DNA of 64,000 nt from SHXR01 sp046160305 (GCA_046160305.1 JBJXGX010000272.1:47779-111778); one strand, 5' to 3'; counted from the first letter of the stretch, positions 26,095-34,174 are shown. The notes: generated by a model from the letters alone, not told the origin. Numbers and translations are program-made.

Positions 26095-26955
26095 ATGCAA
26101 CTCGCAACGAATCCACCCCCGCAAACACGGCAGATAGTACGCATCGTCCGCGGCAAAGCCGCGAGCGATGGTGCGGGGGTCCGTCTGACGCGCGTCATTG
26201 GCGGGGACACCCTTCCGGACCTCGATCCATTTCTGTTGCTGGACGAATTTGGATCGGATAAAGCAGGCGATTATCTGGCTGGGTTTCCGGATCATCCGCA
26301 TCGTGGTTTCGAGACAGTCACCTACATGCTGGCCGGTCGCATGCGCCATCGCGACAATCAAGGCAATTCCGGTCTTCTGACTGCAGGCAGCGTGCAGTGG
26401 ATGACAGCCGGCCGCGGCATCGTGCACTCGGAGATGCCCGAGCAGGACAACGGACTGATGAAGGGATTTCAGCTATGGGTCAATTTGCCGGCCGCGGACA
26501 AGATGACCGATCCCAGATATCAAGACATCGCGCCGGACCGCATTCCAGAGGTGAATGCCGGCGACGGCGTAACGGTGCGTGTCATTGCCGGGCGCTATCG
26601 TGAAACGGTTGGACCGGTGCAAGGAATCGCGACCGCGCCGGTCTATTTGGACGTGCATGTTGCGGCCGGGTCTCGCTTCGAATCAGTGCTGCCCGAAGGA
26701 CACAATGCCTTCGTCTACGCCTACGAAGGCCTCGTCCGCGTGGGCGATGACGAGAAAGAGCTCGTGCGAGGCGACCTGGCAATCCTCGGCAAGGGCCAGA
26801 GCGTCACTGCGGCAACGACCTCCGCGCCGGCACGCATCATCGTCGTGGCAGGTCGGCCGCTGAACGAGCCGGTCGTGCGTTACGGACCGTTCGTGATGAA
26901 CACGCAGGCGGAGATCCGGCAGGCGATCGCGGATTTCAATGCAATGCGGTTCTGA
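26095..26955 (+). CDS. Pirin-family bicupin
   Basis: The 286-residue protein has both cupin halves. The N-terminal metal site is F-P-D-H-P-H-R-G-F-E-T-V-T-Y (about 63-76) with the second part G-R-G-I-V-H-S-E-M-P. The start follows GAAAGGA at 10 bases. This is the longer pirin subtype, distinct from the YhhW-type one at 12442. Proteins of this group are annotated as quercetinases or redox-linked regulators; the in vivo role is unknown. Confidence 0.9.
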   Translation: MQLATNPPPQTRQIVRIVRGKAASDGAGVRLTRVIGGDTLPDLDPFLLLDEFGSDKAGDYLAGFPDHPHRGFETVTYMLAGRMRHRDNQGNSGLLTAGSVQWMTAGRGIVHSEMPEQDNGLMKGFQLWVNLPAADKMTDPRYQDIAPDRIPEVNAGDGVTVRVIAGRYRETVGPVQGIATAPVYLDVHVAAGSRFESVLPEGHNAFVYAYEGLVRVGDDEKELVRGDLAILGKGQSVTAATTSAPARIIVVAGRPLNEPVVRYGPFVMNTQAEIRQAIADFNAMRF

Positions 26956-27192
26956 GATGACTTTCGGCCGCAATAAGACGATGGCGGACCGCGATCAGTC
27001 ACCGCACCGGGACGCACCGACGGACACTCGCCGATCCGCATTCACACCGATCGTTCTGTGCCGATCATCCCAGCAGTGTCGCTAAAGCCCTTCGCCATCG
27101 ACCCGGCATTCGCAGATAAGTTCAATCTCTTGTTCGAGTCGCCGGCTGGCTTCGCAGCGCAAGGACGGGAAAGCCGCGGTGACCAATAAAAG
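26956..27192. other. Gene-free stretch upstream of the fasciclin promoter
   Basis: The gap from 26956 to the fasciclin start is 336 bases. Its first 237 bases contain no recognisable gene. A short frame near 27057 (P-F-A-I-D-P-A-F-A-D-K-F-N-L-L-F-E-S) looks protein-like for some 40 codons before stop codons, and could be debris of a lost gene that I cannot name. The promoter element is listed separately. Confidence 0.35.
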
Positions 27193-27222
27193 TGAAACTT
27201 AGTTTCGCCAGTCGCGTCCATA
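27193..27222 (+). promoter_or_regulatory. Putative ECF-sigma promoter TGAAACT-N17-TCCATA
   Basis: The -35-like TGAAACT (27193-27199) and -10-like TCCATA (27217-27222) end 69 bases before the fasciclin start codon. The same pattern, TGAAACT then exactly 17 bases then TC, precedes the sigma factor gene at 28503 and the HiPIP gene at 30643 at similar distances. This makes a shared ECF sigma factor likely. The assignment rests on three sites only. Confidence 0.5.
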
Positions 27223-27291
27223 GCTCCGTGACACGCGGCACCAACCGCGACGCACGACCTTTCAATATTGGACAACAACCTGGAGCCCTTA

Positions 27292-27762
27292 ATGATGAAG
27301 AAGTCTTTTCGTTTTCTGGCCGGCGCGACGTTGGCGGCCGCCGCCACTTCGTTTGCTTACGCTGCCGACATTGTCGATACCGCGGTCTCGGCGGGTCAAT
27401 TCAAGACCTTGGTGAAAGCCGTGCAGGAAGCCGGCCTCGTCGACACACTCAAGGGCAAAGGCCCATTCACGGTGTTCGCACCTACGGATGAAGCGTTCGC
27501 CAAGCTTCCGCCCGGAACCCTCGAGGGCTTGCTCAAGGATAAGCAAAAGCTCGCACAGATCCTCACCTACCACGTTGTGCCGGGCAAAGTGATGGCAGCG
27601 GACGTGAAGGCAGGCGATGTGAAAACCGTGCAAGGCCAATCGATCAAGGTCACGACGAGCGGTGGAAACGTAATGATTGACAACGCCAAGGTGACCAAGA
27701 CCGATATCACGGCGTCGAACGGCGTCATTCACGTTATCGATAGCGTCGTGCTGCCGAAATAG
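27292..27762 (+). CDS. Secreted fasciclin (FAS1) domain protein
   Basis: The ATG at 27292 follows a GGAG element. A signal peptide (1-24, ending S-F-A-Y-A) is followed by one FAS1 domain: G-P-F-T-V-F-A-P-T-D-E-A-F-A-K-L-P, then Y-H-V-V-P-G-K-V, then N-G-V-I-H-V-I-D-S-V-V-L-P. At 156 residues it is the standard bacterial single-domain form. Such proteins are periplasmic or secreted and often belong to ECF or singlet-oxygen regulons. A strong terminator follows 24 bases after the stop. Confidence 0.93.
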   Translation: MMKKSFRFLAGATLAAAATSFAYAADIVDTAVSAGQFKTLVKAVQEAGLVDTLKGKGPFTVFAPTDEAFAKLPPGTLEGLLKDKQKLAQILTYHVVPGKVMAADVKAGDVKTVQGQSIKVTTSGGNVMIDNAKVTKTDITASNGVIHVIDSVVLPK

Positions 27763-27785
27763 TTTCGTCCTCCTCCGTATTGAAG

Positions 27786-27808
27786 ACGGCCCACGGGCCG
27801 TTTTTTTT
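27786..27808 (+). terminator. Rho-independent terminator after the fasciclin gene
   Basis: Stem ACGGCCC / GGGCCGT with a two-base centre, followed directly by eight T residues. It is the clearest intrinsic terminator in the window and ends the fasciclin transcript. Confidence 0.92.
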
Positions 27809-27978
27809 GTGGGCGGCACCTTGGCTCACTTGCCACGTGGAACGATGGCCGGGCAATGCTTATTCCCGATTGAAAGCGGCACCCGTGCACGACGGTCCGC
27901 TCGCACGACCTTGTCATATCCATCGATCGAAGCGGAGCTTCAGGCAGATGCGGTACCGCCTGCCATTTCGCGCGTGGC

Positions 27979-28359
27979 CTAACGGCGGCGTTGCAATCGA
28001 TCGAACAACTCGCCGGTGATTCGAATGGCTTCTTGCTCTAGTTCGTTTGAAAAAGCCATCTTCAGCGCTGCAAGATCCACTTGCCCTCCGAGCGCCGCGT
28101 TGAGCGCGTCAAGCTGCGGGCGGCCCGCCAGCAAGAGCCAGTCCTGCTGGTAGTGCGTCATCCCCGTCGCCAGCGCAATGCTGTGCATTTCGTGCAACTC
28201 ACTTCGTACCGACGCCGGGTCACCGTGGGTGACAAGCACTCCTAGCTTCGTGTCGATGAGCAACGCGAGTGCCGATACCGCGAGTACTCGCGAGGTGCCG
28301 CAATAAAGGACGTATGTTCCGTCTTCCAGCGCATAGCGCTCTTCAAGAAAAGATCGCAT
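27979..28359 (-). CDS. Hypothetical protein, 126 residues
   Basis: A soluble alpha/beta protein: E-D-G-T-Y-V-L-Y-C-G-T-S-R-V-L-A-V-S-A-L-A at residues 12-32, then G-V-L-V-T-H-G-D-P-A-S-V, then a helical second half rich in Leu and Glu (A-A-L-K-M-A-F-S-N-E-L-E-Q-E-A-I-R). No signal peptide or known fold is recognised. It is divergent from the sigma factor gene with 143 bases between. Balanced composition argues for a real gene; the ribosome-binding site is weak. Confidence 0.6.
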   Translation of the reverse strand: MRSFLEERYALEDGTYVLYCGTSRVLAVSALALLIDTKLGVLVTHGDPASVRSELHEMHSIALATGMTHYQQDWLLLAGRPQLDALNAALGGQVDLAALKMAFSNELEQEAIRITGELFDRLQRRR

Positions 28360-28396
28360 TACTTGCCGTATCGCATTGAGGTCACTCAGGAAAAAT

Positions 28397-28426
28397 TGAA
28401 ACTATGGTGCGCTGACCGGGTCACTG
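28397..28426 (+). promoter_or_regulatory. Putative autoregulated ECF promoter TGAAACT-N17-TCACTG
   Basis: TGAAACT is at 28397-28403 and TCACTG at 28421-28426, with a 17-base spacer. It lies 76 bases upstream of the ATG at 28503. ECF sigma factors usually transcribe their own gene, so this site gives the best hint that the motif belongs to this sigma factor. A palindrome GTCAC-T-GTGAC (28420-28430) overlaps the -10 region and could be an operator. Confidence 0.5.
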
Positions 28427-28502
28427 TGACGATAGAGCACCACTAGAGTTGGGACTCCAAAGCGGGGGCCCGGTTTCAAATACCTTTCAGCACCGACGCC
28501 CT

Positions 28503-29171
28503 ATGACACTACATGCGATGTCCGAAGCAACCAAGACGATTGCGAATCGACCGCTGGATGAGTATCCTGCGCGAACTATGCACAGTAGCGATCCTGATGC
28601 GGGACTGGTGCGCCTCGCGCAGCTGGGTGATGCGCGTGCTTTCGAGGCACTGGTGGTCAAGTATCAACGGCGCATTGCGCGGCATGTGGCGCGATACGTC
28701 AAGCGTGCAAGCGACGTGGAAGACGTGGTCCAGGAAGTGTTCATAAAAGCCTATCGAGGGATCGCTTCGTTCAAGGGGGAGAGCGTCTTCTACACCTGGA
28801 TGTATCGAATCGCGAAGAATACCGCCCTCAATTTCGTGACCCGACAGTCGAAATTCGTCGTCCTTCAAGAAGACCTCGCGCCAAGCGAGAGTGGCGAACC
28901 TTTGGATGTTGGCAGCGACGCAGAGGATCCCGAACGGTTGCTGCTTGCCAAGCAGATTTCCGAGACAGTGGGGCGTGCGATGACGCAGCTGCGGCCCGAG
29001 CTTGCGGAGGCGCTCTTGTTGTACGAGGTCGAAGGCAAGCAGTATAAAGAAATTGCCCAAATGCTGACAATTCCCATTGGCACTGTTCGTACGCGTATCT
29101 TCCGTGCCCGCGAGTTCATCGCGCAGCGGCTCGAGCCAGTGGTCGGACCATTCCGCGATCGGAGGTGGTGA
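28503..29171 (+). CDS. rpoE: RpoE-type ECF sigma factor
   Basis: Region 2 (Y-Q-R-R-I-A-R-H-V, D-V-E-D-V-V-Q-E-V-F-I-K-A-Y, F-Y-T-W-M-Y-R-I-A-K-N-T-A) and region 4 (L-R-P-E-L-A-E-A-L, Y-K-E-I-A-Q-M-L, P-I-G-T-V-R-T-R-I-F-R-A-R) are complete. Starts at 28503, 28518 or 28578 are possible; the last (M-H-S-S-D-P-D) aligns best with E. coli RpoE. The next gene is an RseA-like partner 3 bases after the stop. A close paralogue is encoded at 39885-40592. Confidence 0.93.
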   Translation: MTLHAMSEATKTIANRPLDEYPARTMHSSDPDAGLVRLAQLGDARAFEALVVKYQRRIARHVARYVKRASDVEDVVQEVFIKAYRGIASFKGESVFYTWMYRIAKNTALNFVTRQSKFVVLQEDLAPSESGEPLDVGSDAEDPERLLLAKQISETVGRAMTQLRPELAEALLLYEVEGKQYKEIAQMLTIPIGTVRTRIFRAREFIAQRLEPVVGPFRDRRW

Positions 29172-29173
29172 GC

Positions 29174-29410
29174 ATGGTCCTCAAAGTCTCTCAAATCCTC
29201 GATGGCCAAATGGACGACGCATTGGTGAAGCAGGTGCTGGACGAGATCGCAGCGGATCCTGCGCTGCGCGACCGGTACACGATCTACGGGCTCATCGGCG
29301 ACGCGTTACGTGGCAATGGCACGCCCGACGATGGATTCACGAAGCGCATCCTTGATCGGCTAAAACGCGAACGTGTTTCAATCGATCCGACGTACGATCC
29401 GCTCGCCTGA
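29174..29410 (+). CDS. Short RseA N-terminal-domain anti-sigma protein without membrane anchor
   Basis: The ATG at 29174 has an excellent GGAGG nine bases upstream. The 78 residues match the cytoplasmic anti-sigma domain of RseA: V-S-Q-I-L-D-G-Q-M-D-D, L-D-E-I-A-A-D-P-A-L-R-D-R-Y, Y-G-L-I-G-D-A-L-R-G-N. They end with F-T-K-R-I-L-D-R-L and P-T-Y-D-P-L-A. RseA proper continues into a transmembrane helix and periplasmic domain of about 120 residues, absent here, and no rseB or mucD follows. It could be a soluble anti-sigma factor released by another signal. Confidence 0.82.
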   Translation: MVLKVSQILDGQMDDALVKQVLDEIAADPALRDRYTIYGLIGDALRGNGTPDDGFTKRILDRLKRERVSIDPTYDPLA

Positions 29411-29464
29411 TTCCGCAGCCCGGGCACGAGGTGCCCAAGCGAAGCGCGCCCACTTGGACTGGTT

Positions 29465-30013
29465 ATGAATGTCATCTTTGCGGCGACGATTGCCGATCAT
29501 CTCGATTTTCTCATCATGCAGCCCGACGAAGAGCGCACCGTGGTGCGCGACCTCATGTTCGCCGTGCTCGCTTTCAACGCCCATGGTCGCGGCGCCAAGC
29601 TGCAAATCAGCTTTCCGCTATATGCCGACCCGAAGGTGACCGGACGTCGCGTGCTCGGCCCCTGCGTGCGGATCACGGGGCCGGCGGAGAAACTGTACGT
29701 TCTCACATTGCGACACGAAGTCTCTTCGCATCTTCGCTCGGGCCGCGCGATGACGTTAGTGCGGGAACGCGCCGCAATTGATGCGGGAAGACACGAGCGG
29801 TTCGATCTGATCTGGGCACGCGGCGACGTATCGGGCGCGCGGCCCATCCTCCTATCGGGGCAATCTCGCCTGATCGACACCGCTGGGTGCTTGGGCGTCG
29901 CGGTCACTGACGAAGCGGTTTTTGTCGCGCGTGCTGAATCGCGGGACGCTACGCAAGGTGCGGTCGATCTACTTGGCTTTTCCCATCAGCAGACGGTTCC
30001 GGTGATCGCCTGA
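29465..30013 (+). CDS. Hypothetical protein with weak Cas6f/Csy4-like features
   Basis: 182 residues, close to Csy4 (187). The N-terminal half reads H-L-D-F-L-I-M-Q-P-D, then L-Q-I-S-F-P-L-Y-A-D-P-K and V-L-G-P-C-V-R-I-T-G. These are in the same order and spacing as the Cas6f pattern of I-x-F-P-x-Y followed by L-G-x-x-x-R. The end, L-L-G-F-S-H-Q-Q-T-V-P, recalls the Cas6f terminus Y-G-L-S...T-V-P-W-F. The catalytic His position of Csy4 aligns with Leu, and the Arg-rich helix is short. No cas gene or CRISPR array is nearby. The gene is real by composition; the family link is tentative. Confidence 0.55.
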   Translation: MNVIFAATIADHLDFLIMQPDEERTVVRDLMFAVLAFNAHGRGAKLQISFPLYADPKVTGRRVLGPCVRITGPAEKLYVLTLRHEVSSHLRSGRAMTLVRERAAIDAGRHERFDLIWARGDVSGARPILLSGQSRLIDTAGCLGVAVTDEAVFVARAESRDATQGAVDLLGFSHQQTVPVIA

Positions 30014-30044
30014 GGCGGCGGATATGCGATGACTGTACCAATGG

Positions 30045-30420
30045 CCGACGTGCGATAACGGCGAAGAGTACGTCGCCGCCGGGGGGTGTGCAGTCCAGCG
30101 TCACAGCCACGTTCCACGCGCCTGTCCGTAACAGGATCTGCCTAAGGAACGCACCTCGCCCGCGATCGTCGAGGTTAAGCCATGGCATCACTGCCTTGGT
30201 TGGAAACCACCGGTTCGAGTAGATCATTATCAAAGGCGCGTTATCCAAGACCACTCGCGCCAGATGAGTGAGCAAACGCGTCGGGTAAACGAGGTAGTAG
30301 GTTCCCAAGCAGATCGATACGGCGTCGAACCGTGCATCGTCAAACGGCAGCACTGGCGCCTGATTGAGGTCGCGCACGACGCGAATGTCGAGTCGGGGAT
30401 TCGCGTTAAGCTCGATCGGG
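30045..30420 (-). pseudogene. SAM-dependent methyltransferase (type 11) remnant, N-terminus missing
   Basis: The frame covers the second half of a known methyltransferase group: E-L-N-A-N-P-R-L-D, V-R-D-L-N-Q-A-P-V-L-P-F-D-D-A-R-F-D-A-V, L-A-R-V-V-L-D-N-A-P, Y-S-N-R-W-F-P-T-K-A, G-G-D-V-L-F-A-V-I-A-R-R. The part that should contain the GxGxG SAM motif is absent; upstream codons are unrelated. The frame also lacks a stop at the usual end and runs on to 29949, overlapping the neighbouring gene. It cannot bind SAM. Confidence 0.75.
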
Positions 30421-30548
30421 TTATGCGTCGGTAACTGGCCCGGCCCTCCCTCGACCCGATTCAAGCGATTCGGTTTCATGGATCGGCAGCGCATACGTAT
30501 AGACGGGCCGCACTGCGGACGACGACCTGTCGCGCCCTCGGAAGGAAT

Positions 30549-30578
30549 TGAAACTCGCGCCATGCCCCCGTGTCTTGC
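30549..30578 (+). promoter_or_regulatory. Putative ECF-sigma promoter TGAAACT-N17-TCTTGC
   Basis: TGAAACT at 30549-30555, then 17 bases, then TCTTGC at 30573-30578, 64 bases upstream of the HiPIP start. It is the third member of the shared motif, with the same spacer and similar distance to the gene as at 27193 and 28397. Confidence 0.5.
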
Positions 30579-30642
30579 ATTGGAGCGGTGCGCGGACTAC
30601 CCCGCTTCGCCCCGCTAGAAATGTTAGGTAAGGAGATTCACG

Positions 30643-30957
30643 GTGTCGAATCGTCGCAAATTCATTCAGATCATCGCGATCGGGCTTGTTGGCGCAGCCG
30701 GGCCCACACGTGTTGGGCATGCGCAAGCCGCACGCCTCGACGAGTCGGAGGCGGCCGCAACCGCGCTCGGCTACAAGCACGACGCAAGCAAGGTCGACAA
30801 AGCGAAATTCCCTCGGTTCGCGGCAGGGCAAATTTGTGGCAACTGCGTTTTGTATCAGGGCAAGCCGGAGGATGCGTGGGCACCGTGCGCGGTCGTCGGG
30901 GGTAAGTTGGTTGCCGCCAAAGGCTGGTGCAACGTCTGGGCCAAGAAACCGGGCTGA
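30643..30957 (+). CDS. High-potential iron-sulfur protein (HiPIP), Tat-exported
   Basis: 104 residues with a twin-arginine leader (S-N-R-R-K-F-I-Q-I and a hydrophobic core). The four cluster ligands are Cys65, Cys68, Cys82 and Cys96 (C-G-N-C, A-P-C-A, G-W-C-N). The GTG start at 30643 follows AAGGAG by 7 bases. HiPIP carries electrons in the periplasm to terminal oxidases or reaction centres; here the cyanide-insensitive oxidase genes follow 220 bases later. Confidence 0.93.
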   Translation: MSNRRKFIQIIAIGLVGAAGPTRVGHAQAARLDESEAAATALGYKHDASKVDKAKFPRFAAGQICGNCVLYQGKPEDAWAPCAVVGGKLVAAKGWCNVWAKKPG

Positions 30958-31179
30958 TCGGACGGCTGGGGTCGACGGCTGAACTACTCTCGACAGGCGA
31001 CGCGCGAACCGGCTAGCGGATCTGACTATCTGCAATGCGCAAGATTGCGATACTGAATTCCAGCTACGAGTCGCAAGTCCACCTTGACCAACGCGAGCGG
31101 CAGGCCGCTTCATCCGCATCCGCGACGGCTCTGGGCAGCGGCCCGCGCAACTTCTTCGTAGTTTGAATGTCTTCTTACC

Positions 31180-32559
31180 ATGGATCCGCTTCTACTCGCC
31201 CGTATTCAGTTCGGCGCCAATATCACCTTCCACATCCTGTTTCCGACCATCACCATCGCGCTTGGCTGGGCGCTCTTGTACTTCAAACTGCGGCACAACC
31301 GGGCAGTGCGGGTGCAAGAACTGCGGCCCACCGACAGCACGCCATGGCTAATGGCCTACCGCTTTTGGGTCAAGATCTTCGCGTTGACCTTCGCACTCGG
31401 CGTGGTGAGCGGCATCACCATGAGCTTCCAGTTCGGCACCAACTGGCCGGGCTTCATGCAGACCGTGGGCAATATTGCGGGGCCACTGCTCGCCTACGAG
31501 GTATTGACCGCATTCTTCCTCGAAGCAACCTTCCTTGGCATCATGCTGTTCGGCAGCACTCGCGTGAGCAATCGCGTACACACATTGGCCACGGTGCTGG
31601 TCGCCGGTGGTACCACGCTCTCCGCCTTCTGGATCCTGGTGCTCAACTCTTGGATGCACACCCCGGCCGGCTTCGAGTTGCGCGCGGGTGTGGCGCATGC
31701 CACTGACTGGTGGGCGATCGTGTTCAATCCTTCGATGCCATTCCGGGTTGCGCACATGCTGCTTGCCTCCGGACTGACCGTTGCGTTCCTTTTGGCCGGC
31801 ATCAGCGCCTACCGATGGCTTCGCAATGACCGCAGCGACGAGGTCAGGCTCACGATGCGCGCAGGTGTCGGCGTCGCTGCGCTGCTGATCCCTTTGCAGA
31901 TCTTGGTTGGCGACCTGCACGGCCTCAACACCCTCCAGCATCAACCAGCGAAGATCGCCGCGATCGAGGCCGTGTGGGAGACGCAGCGCGGCGCACCGCT
32001 GGTGCTGTTTGGCCTGCCCGACAGCGACACCCGGCAGACGCGATACGCGATCGAATTGCCGAAGATGGGCTCGCTCATCCTCACCCACAAGCCGGACGGC
32101 GAGATCCGGGGATTGAACGACTTCGAGGGCCGGCATCCGCCGGTGGCACCGGTGTTCTTCGCTTTCCGCCTCATGGTCGCCGTCGGTTTGCTGATGGTCG
32201 GTGTGAGCTGGATCGCGTGGTGGCAGCAGCGTCGCGGAGCGGCCCCCTCGGCAATCGTCGTGCGGGCGCTGATCGCGATGACGTTCAGCGGCTGGGTGGC
32301 GGTTGTTGCCGGGTGGTACACGACTGAGATCGGCCGCCAACCGTGGCTGGTGTATGGTGTGCTGAGCACGGCGCAGGCAGCCGGGCCGGTGCCGGGGCCG
32401 ATGATCGGCTTGACGCTGGCGATCTATCTCACGCTGTACCTGGCACTGACAGCAGCCTATGTGTCGGTTGTCTTCCGGTTGGCACGCAAGGCGACTTCGA
32501 GCGAGCTGTCACCCGGTGCTGACCCGCGTCCGCTCTCACTGAGGGCCGGCGTGGCTTAG
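31180..32559 (+). CDS. cioA: Cyanide-insensitive quinol oxidase subunit I, CioA (CydA-like)
   Basis: At 459 residues this is the short-Q-loop form of cytochrome bd subunit I. His18 in A-N-I-T-F-H-I-L-F-P is the expected heme ligand. Glu107 in A-Y-E-V-L-T-A-F-F-L-E lies in the proton pathway, and the quinol-binding loop starts after L-Q-I-L-V-G-D-L-H-G. The sequence G-R-Q-P-W-L-V-Y-G is the conserved quinol-site motif. With CioB it oxidises quinol and reduces oxygen at high affinity and with resistance to cyanide. cioB starts 2 bases after the stop. Confidence 0.94.
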   Translation: MDPLLLARIQFGANITFHILFPTITIALGWALLYFKLRHNRAVRVQELRPTDSTPWLMAYRFWVKIFALTFALGVVSGITMSFQFGTNWPGFMQTVGNIAGPLLAYEVLTAFFLEATFLGIMLFGSTRVSNRVHTLATVLVAGGTTLSAFWILVLNSWMHTPAGFELRAGVAHATDWWAIVFNPSMPFRVAHMLLASGLTVAFLLAGISAYRWLRNDRSDEVRLTMRAGVGVAALLIPLQILVGDLHGLNTLQHQPAKIAAIEAVWETQRGAPLVLFGLPDSDTRQTRYAIELPKMGSLILTHKPDGEIRGLNDFEGRHPPVAPVFFAFRLMVAVGLLMVGVSWIAWWQQRRGAAPSAIVVRALIAMTFSGWVAVVAGWYTTEIGRQPWLVYGVLSTAQAAGPVPGPMIGLTLAIYLTLYLALTAAYVSVVFRLARKATSSELSPGADPRPLSLRAGVA

Positions 32560-32561
32560 CG

Positions 32562-33593
32562 ATGGACGACGCCATGACGTCCTTGGCGCAACCGGGCGGT
32601 TGGTTGCCGCTTGCCTTCTTTGCGATCATGGGCTTGGCGATGCTGGTCTATGTCGTACTCGATGGCTACGATCTTGGCGTCGGCACTTTGCTGCGCGCCG
32701 CCGGCGACCGCGAGAAGGACACGATGATCGCCTCGATCGGCCCGTTCTGGGATGCCAACGAGACCTGGCTGGTGCTCGGCGTGGGCGTACTGCTGGTGGC
32801 GTTTCCCGCGGCGCACGGCGTGATACTGACCGCGCTGTACCTGCCGGTGGCGCTGATGCTCGTCGCCCTCACGTTGCGCGGCGTGGCCTTCGATTTCCGC
32901 GTGAAGGCGCGCGCCGAACAAAAGCCGTTGTGGAACACTGCGTTTCATGCCGGCTCGGTGCTGGCCAGTCTGGCGCAGGGCTACATGCTCGGCCTATGGG
33001 TGATCGGCTTTCGCAGCGGCTGGTGGGCCAACGCCTTCGCAGTGCTGATCGCCATCTGCTTGCTTGGGACGTACGCACTGCTCGGCGCCGGCTGGCTGAT
33101 CATCAAGACCGAAGGTGCACTGCAACTCAAGGCCGTCCGCTGGGCGCGCACCAGTCTGTGGTTGACGGCGTTGGGAATCATCGCGATTTCGGCGGCGACG
33201 CCGCTGCTCAGCCCAGCCATCTTCGACCGCTGGTTTTCGCTGCCCTATGTGGTGTTGCTGGCGCCGCTGCCGCTCTCGACGCTGCTGCTCTTTTTCATCG
33301 TGGAGCGTTCGTTGCGGCGGCTGCCAAGGCAGCTGGAGCAGGGCAGCGCATACGGTGATTGGGTGCCGTTCACCGGTGCGGTGGGCATCGTCCTTCTCGC
33401 CTTCTGCGGTCTCGCGTACAGCTTGTTTCCATGGCTGGTCGTCGACCGCCTGACAATCTGGTCGGCGGCCAGCAGTCCGGAGTCGCTATTGATCATCTTC
33501 GCCGGCGCCTGCGTGGTTCTACCGGTAATCGGCGGCTACACTGTATTCAGCTATTGGGTCTTCAGGGGCAAGGCCACGCCCCTTGAATACTGA
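32562..33593 (+). CDS. cioB: Cyanide-insensitive quinol oxidase subunit II, CioB (CydB-like)
   Basis: 343 residues with eight to nine membrane helices and the subunit II markers: V-V-L-D-G-Y-D-L-G-V-G-T-L near residue 30, P-F-W-D-A-N-E-T-W-L-V-L at 59-70, and R-G-V-A-F-D-F-R near 107. It stabilises the hemes of CioA. No cydX-like small gene is evident directly downstream, where 107 bases separate it from the convergent DCC protein gene. Confidence 0.94.
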   Translation: MDDAMTSLAQPGGWLPLAFFAIMGLAMLVYVVLDGYDLGVGTLLRAAGDREKDTMIASIGPFWDANETWLVLGVGVLLVAFPAAHGVILTALYLPVALMLVALTLRGVAFDFRVKARAEQKPLWNTAFHAGSVLASLAQGYMLGLWVIGFRSGWWANAFAVLIAICLLGTYALLGAGWLIIKTEGALQLKAVRWARTSLWLTALGIIAISAATPLLSPAIFDRWFSLPYVVLLAPLPLSTLLLFFIVERSLRRLPRQLEQGSAYGDWVPFTGAVGIVLLAFCGLAYSLFPWLVVDRLTIWSAASSPESLLIIFAGACVVLPVIGGYTVFSYWVFRGKATPLEY

Positions 33594-33700
33594 TGGACGC
33601 AAGCGACACAGGCAGTCCCACCACGTCGCGGCCAGCCCGTTGAAACGCCCAACATCGCCGTCGCGGGTCGTTTGCGCTGTCGTGTCGAGGTGAGTCGGAT

Positions 33701-34168
33701 TCATGCTCTTTCAGATCTGGCGCCTGGCGCGCGCCACAGGCGCCGCAACCGCAGAAAACCCGCGTAGGCAGCGTCCAACAGCGGCAGTACCAGCGGCCGG
33801 CTCGCGAGACGCCCGACCCATGCGAAGGCCGGCAACTGCTGCCACACCGCGGCAAACGCCGCGGCGCCACCAACCAGCATGCCGTCAGCACGGCGCACAT
33901 GCAGGCGGCCCAACGCAGCATCGCGGTCAAGATCTTCTCCGAGCTCGTCAAGCGAACATCGCGATACGTCAACCCATGCCATCGAGTCGGCGCCGCGCTG
34001 ACGGCGGTAGGTGGCGATCTCGCGTGAGCACAACGGGCAGGCTCCGTCAAAGAACACGGTCAAGGCGTTCGGGCTCTTTTGAGTCGGTTCCCCTTCAAGG
34101 AAGCTCGCCGGCGCTGCTGGGTCATTGTCGGCGCGCACCATCGGCGGCTTGTGCTCGGATTGTTCCAT
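33701..34168 (-). CDS. DCC-family thiol-disulfide oxidoreductase (DUF393)
   Basis: After a polar N-terminal extension of about 35 residues the family signature appears: T-V-F-F-D-G-A-C-P-L-C-S-R-E-I, with Cys44 and Cys47 in C-P-L-C. Later come D-A-A-L-G-R-L-H-V-R and R-A-D-G-M-L-V-G-G-A-A-A-F. The fold is thioredoxin-like. It lies 6 bases downstream of sdhB and may be in that operon. The unusually long N-terminus may mean an internal start. Confidence 0.85.
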   Translation of the reverse strand: MEQSEHKPPMVRADNDPAAPASFLEGEPTQKSPNALTVFFDGACPLCSREIATYRRQRGADSMAWVDVSRCSLDELGEDLDRDAALGRLHVRRADGMLVGGAAAFAAVWQQLPAFAWVGRLASRPLVLPLLDAAYAGFLRLRRLWRAPGARSERA

Positions 34169-34174
34169 GTGAAT

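Noticed and set aside
29411..30642. A CRISPR array near the Cas6f-like protein
   Set aside because: I looked on both sides for regularly spaced 28-base repeats with a hairpin and saw none; no other cas gene is present.
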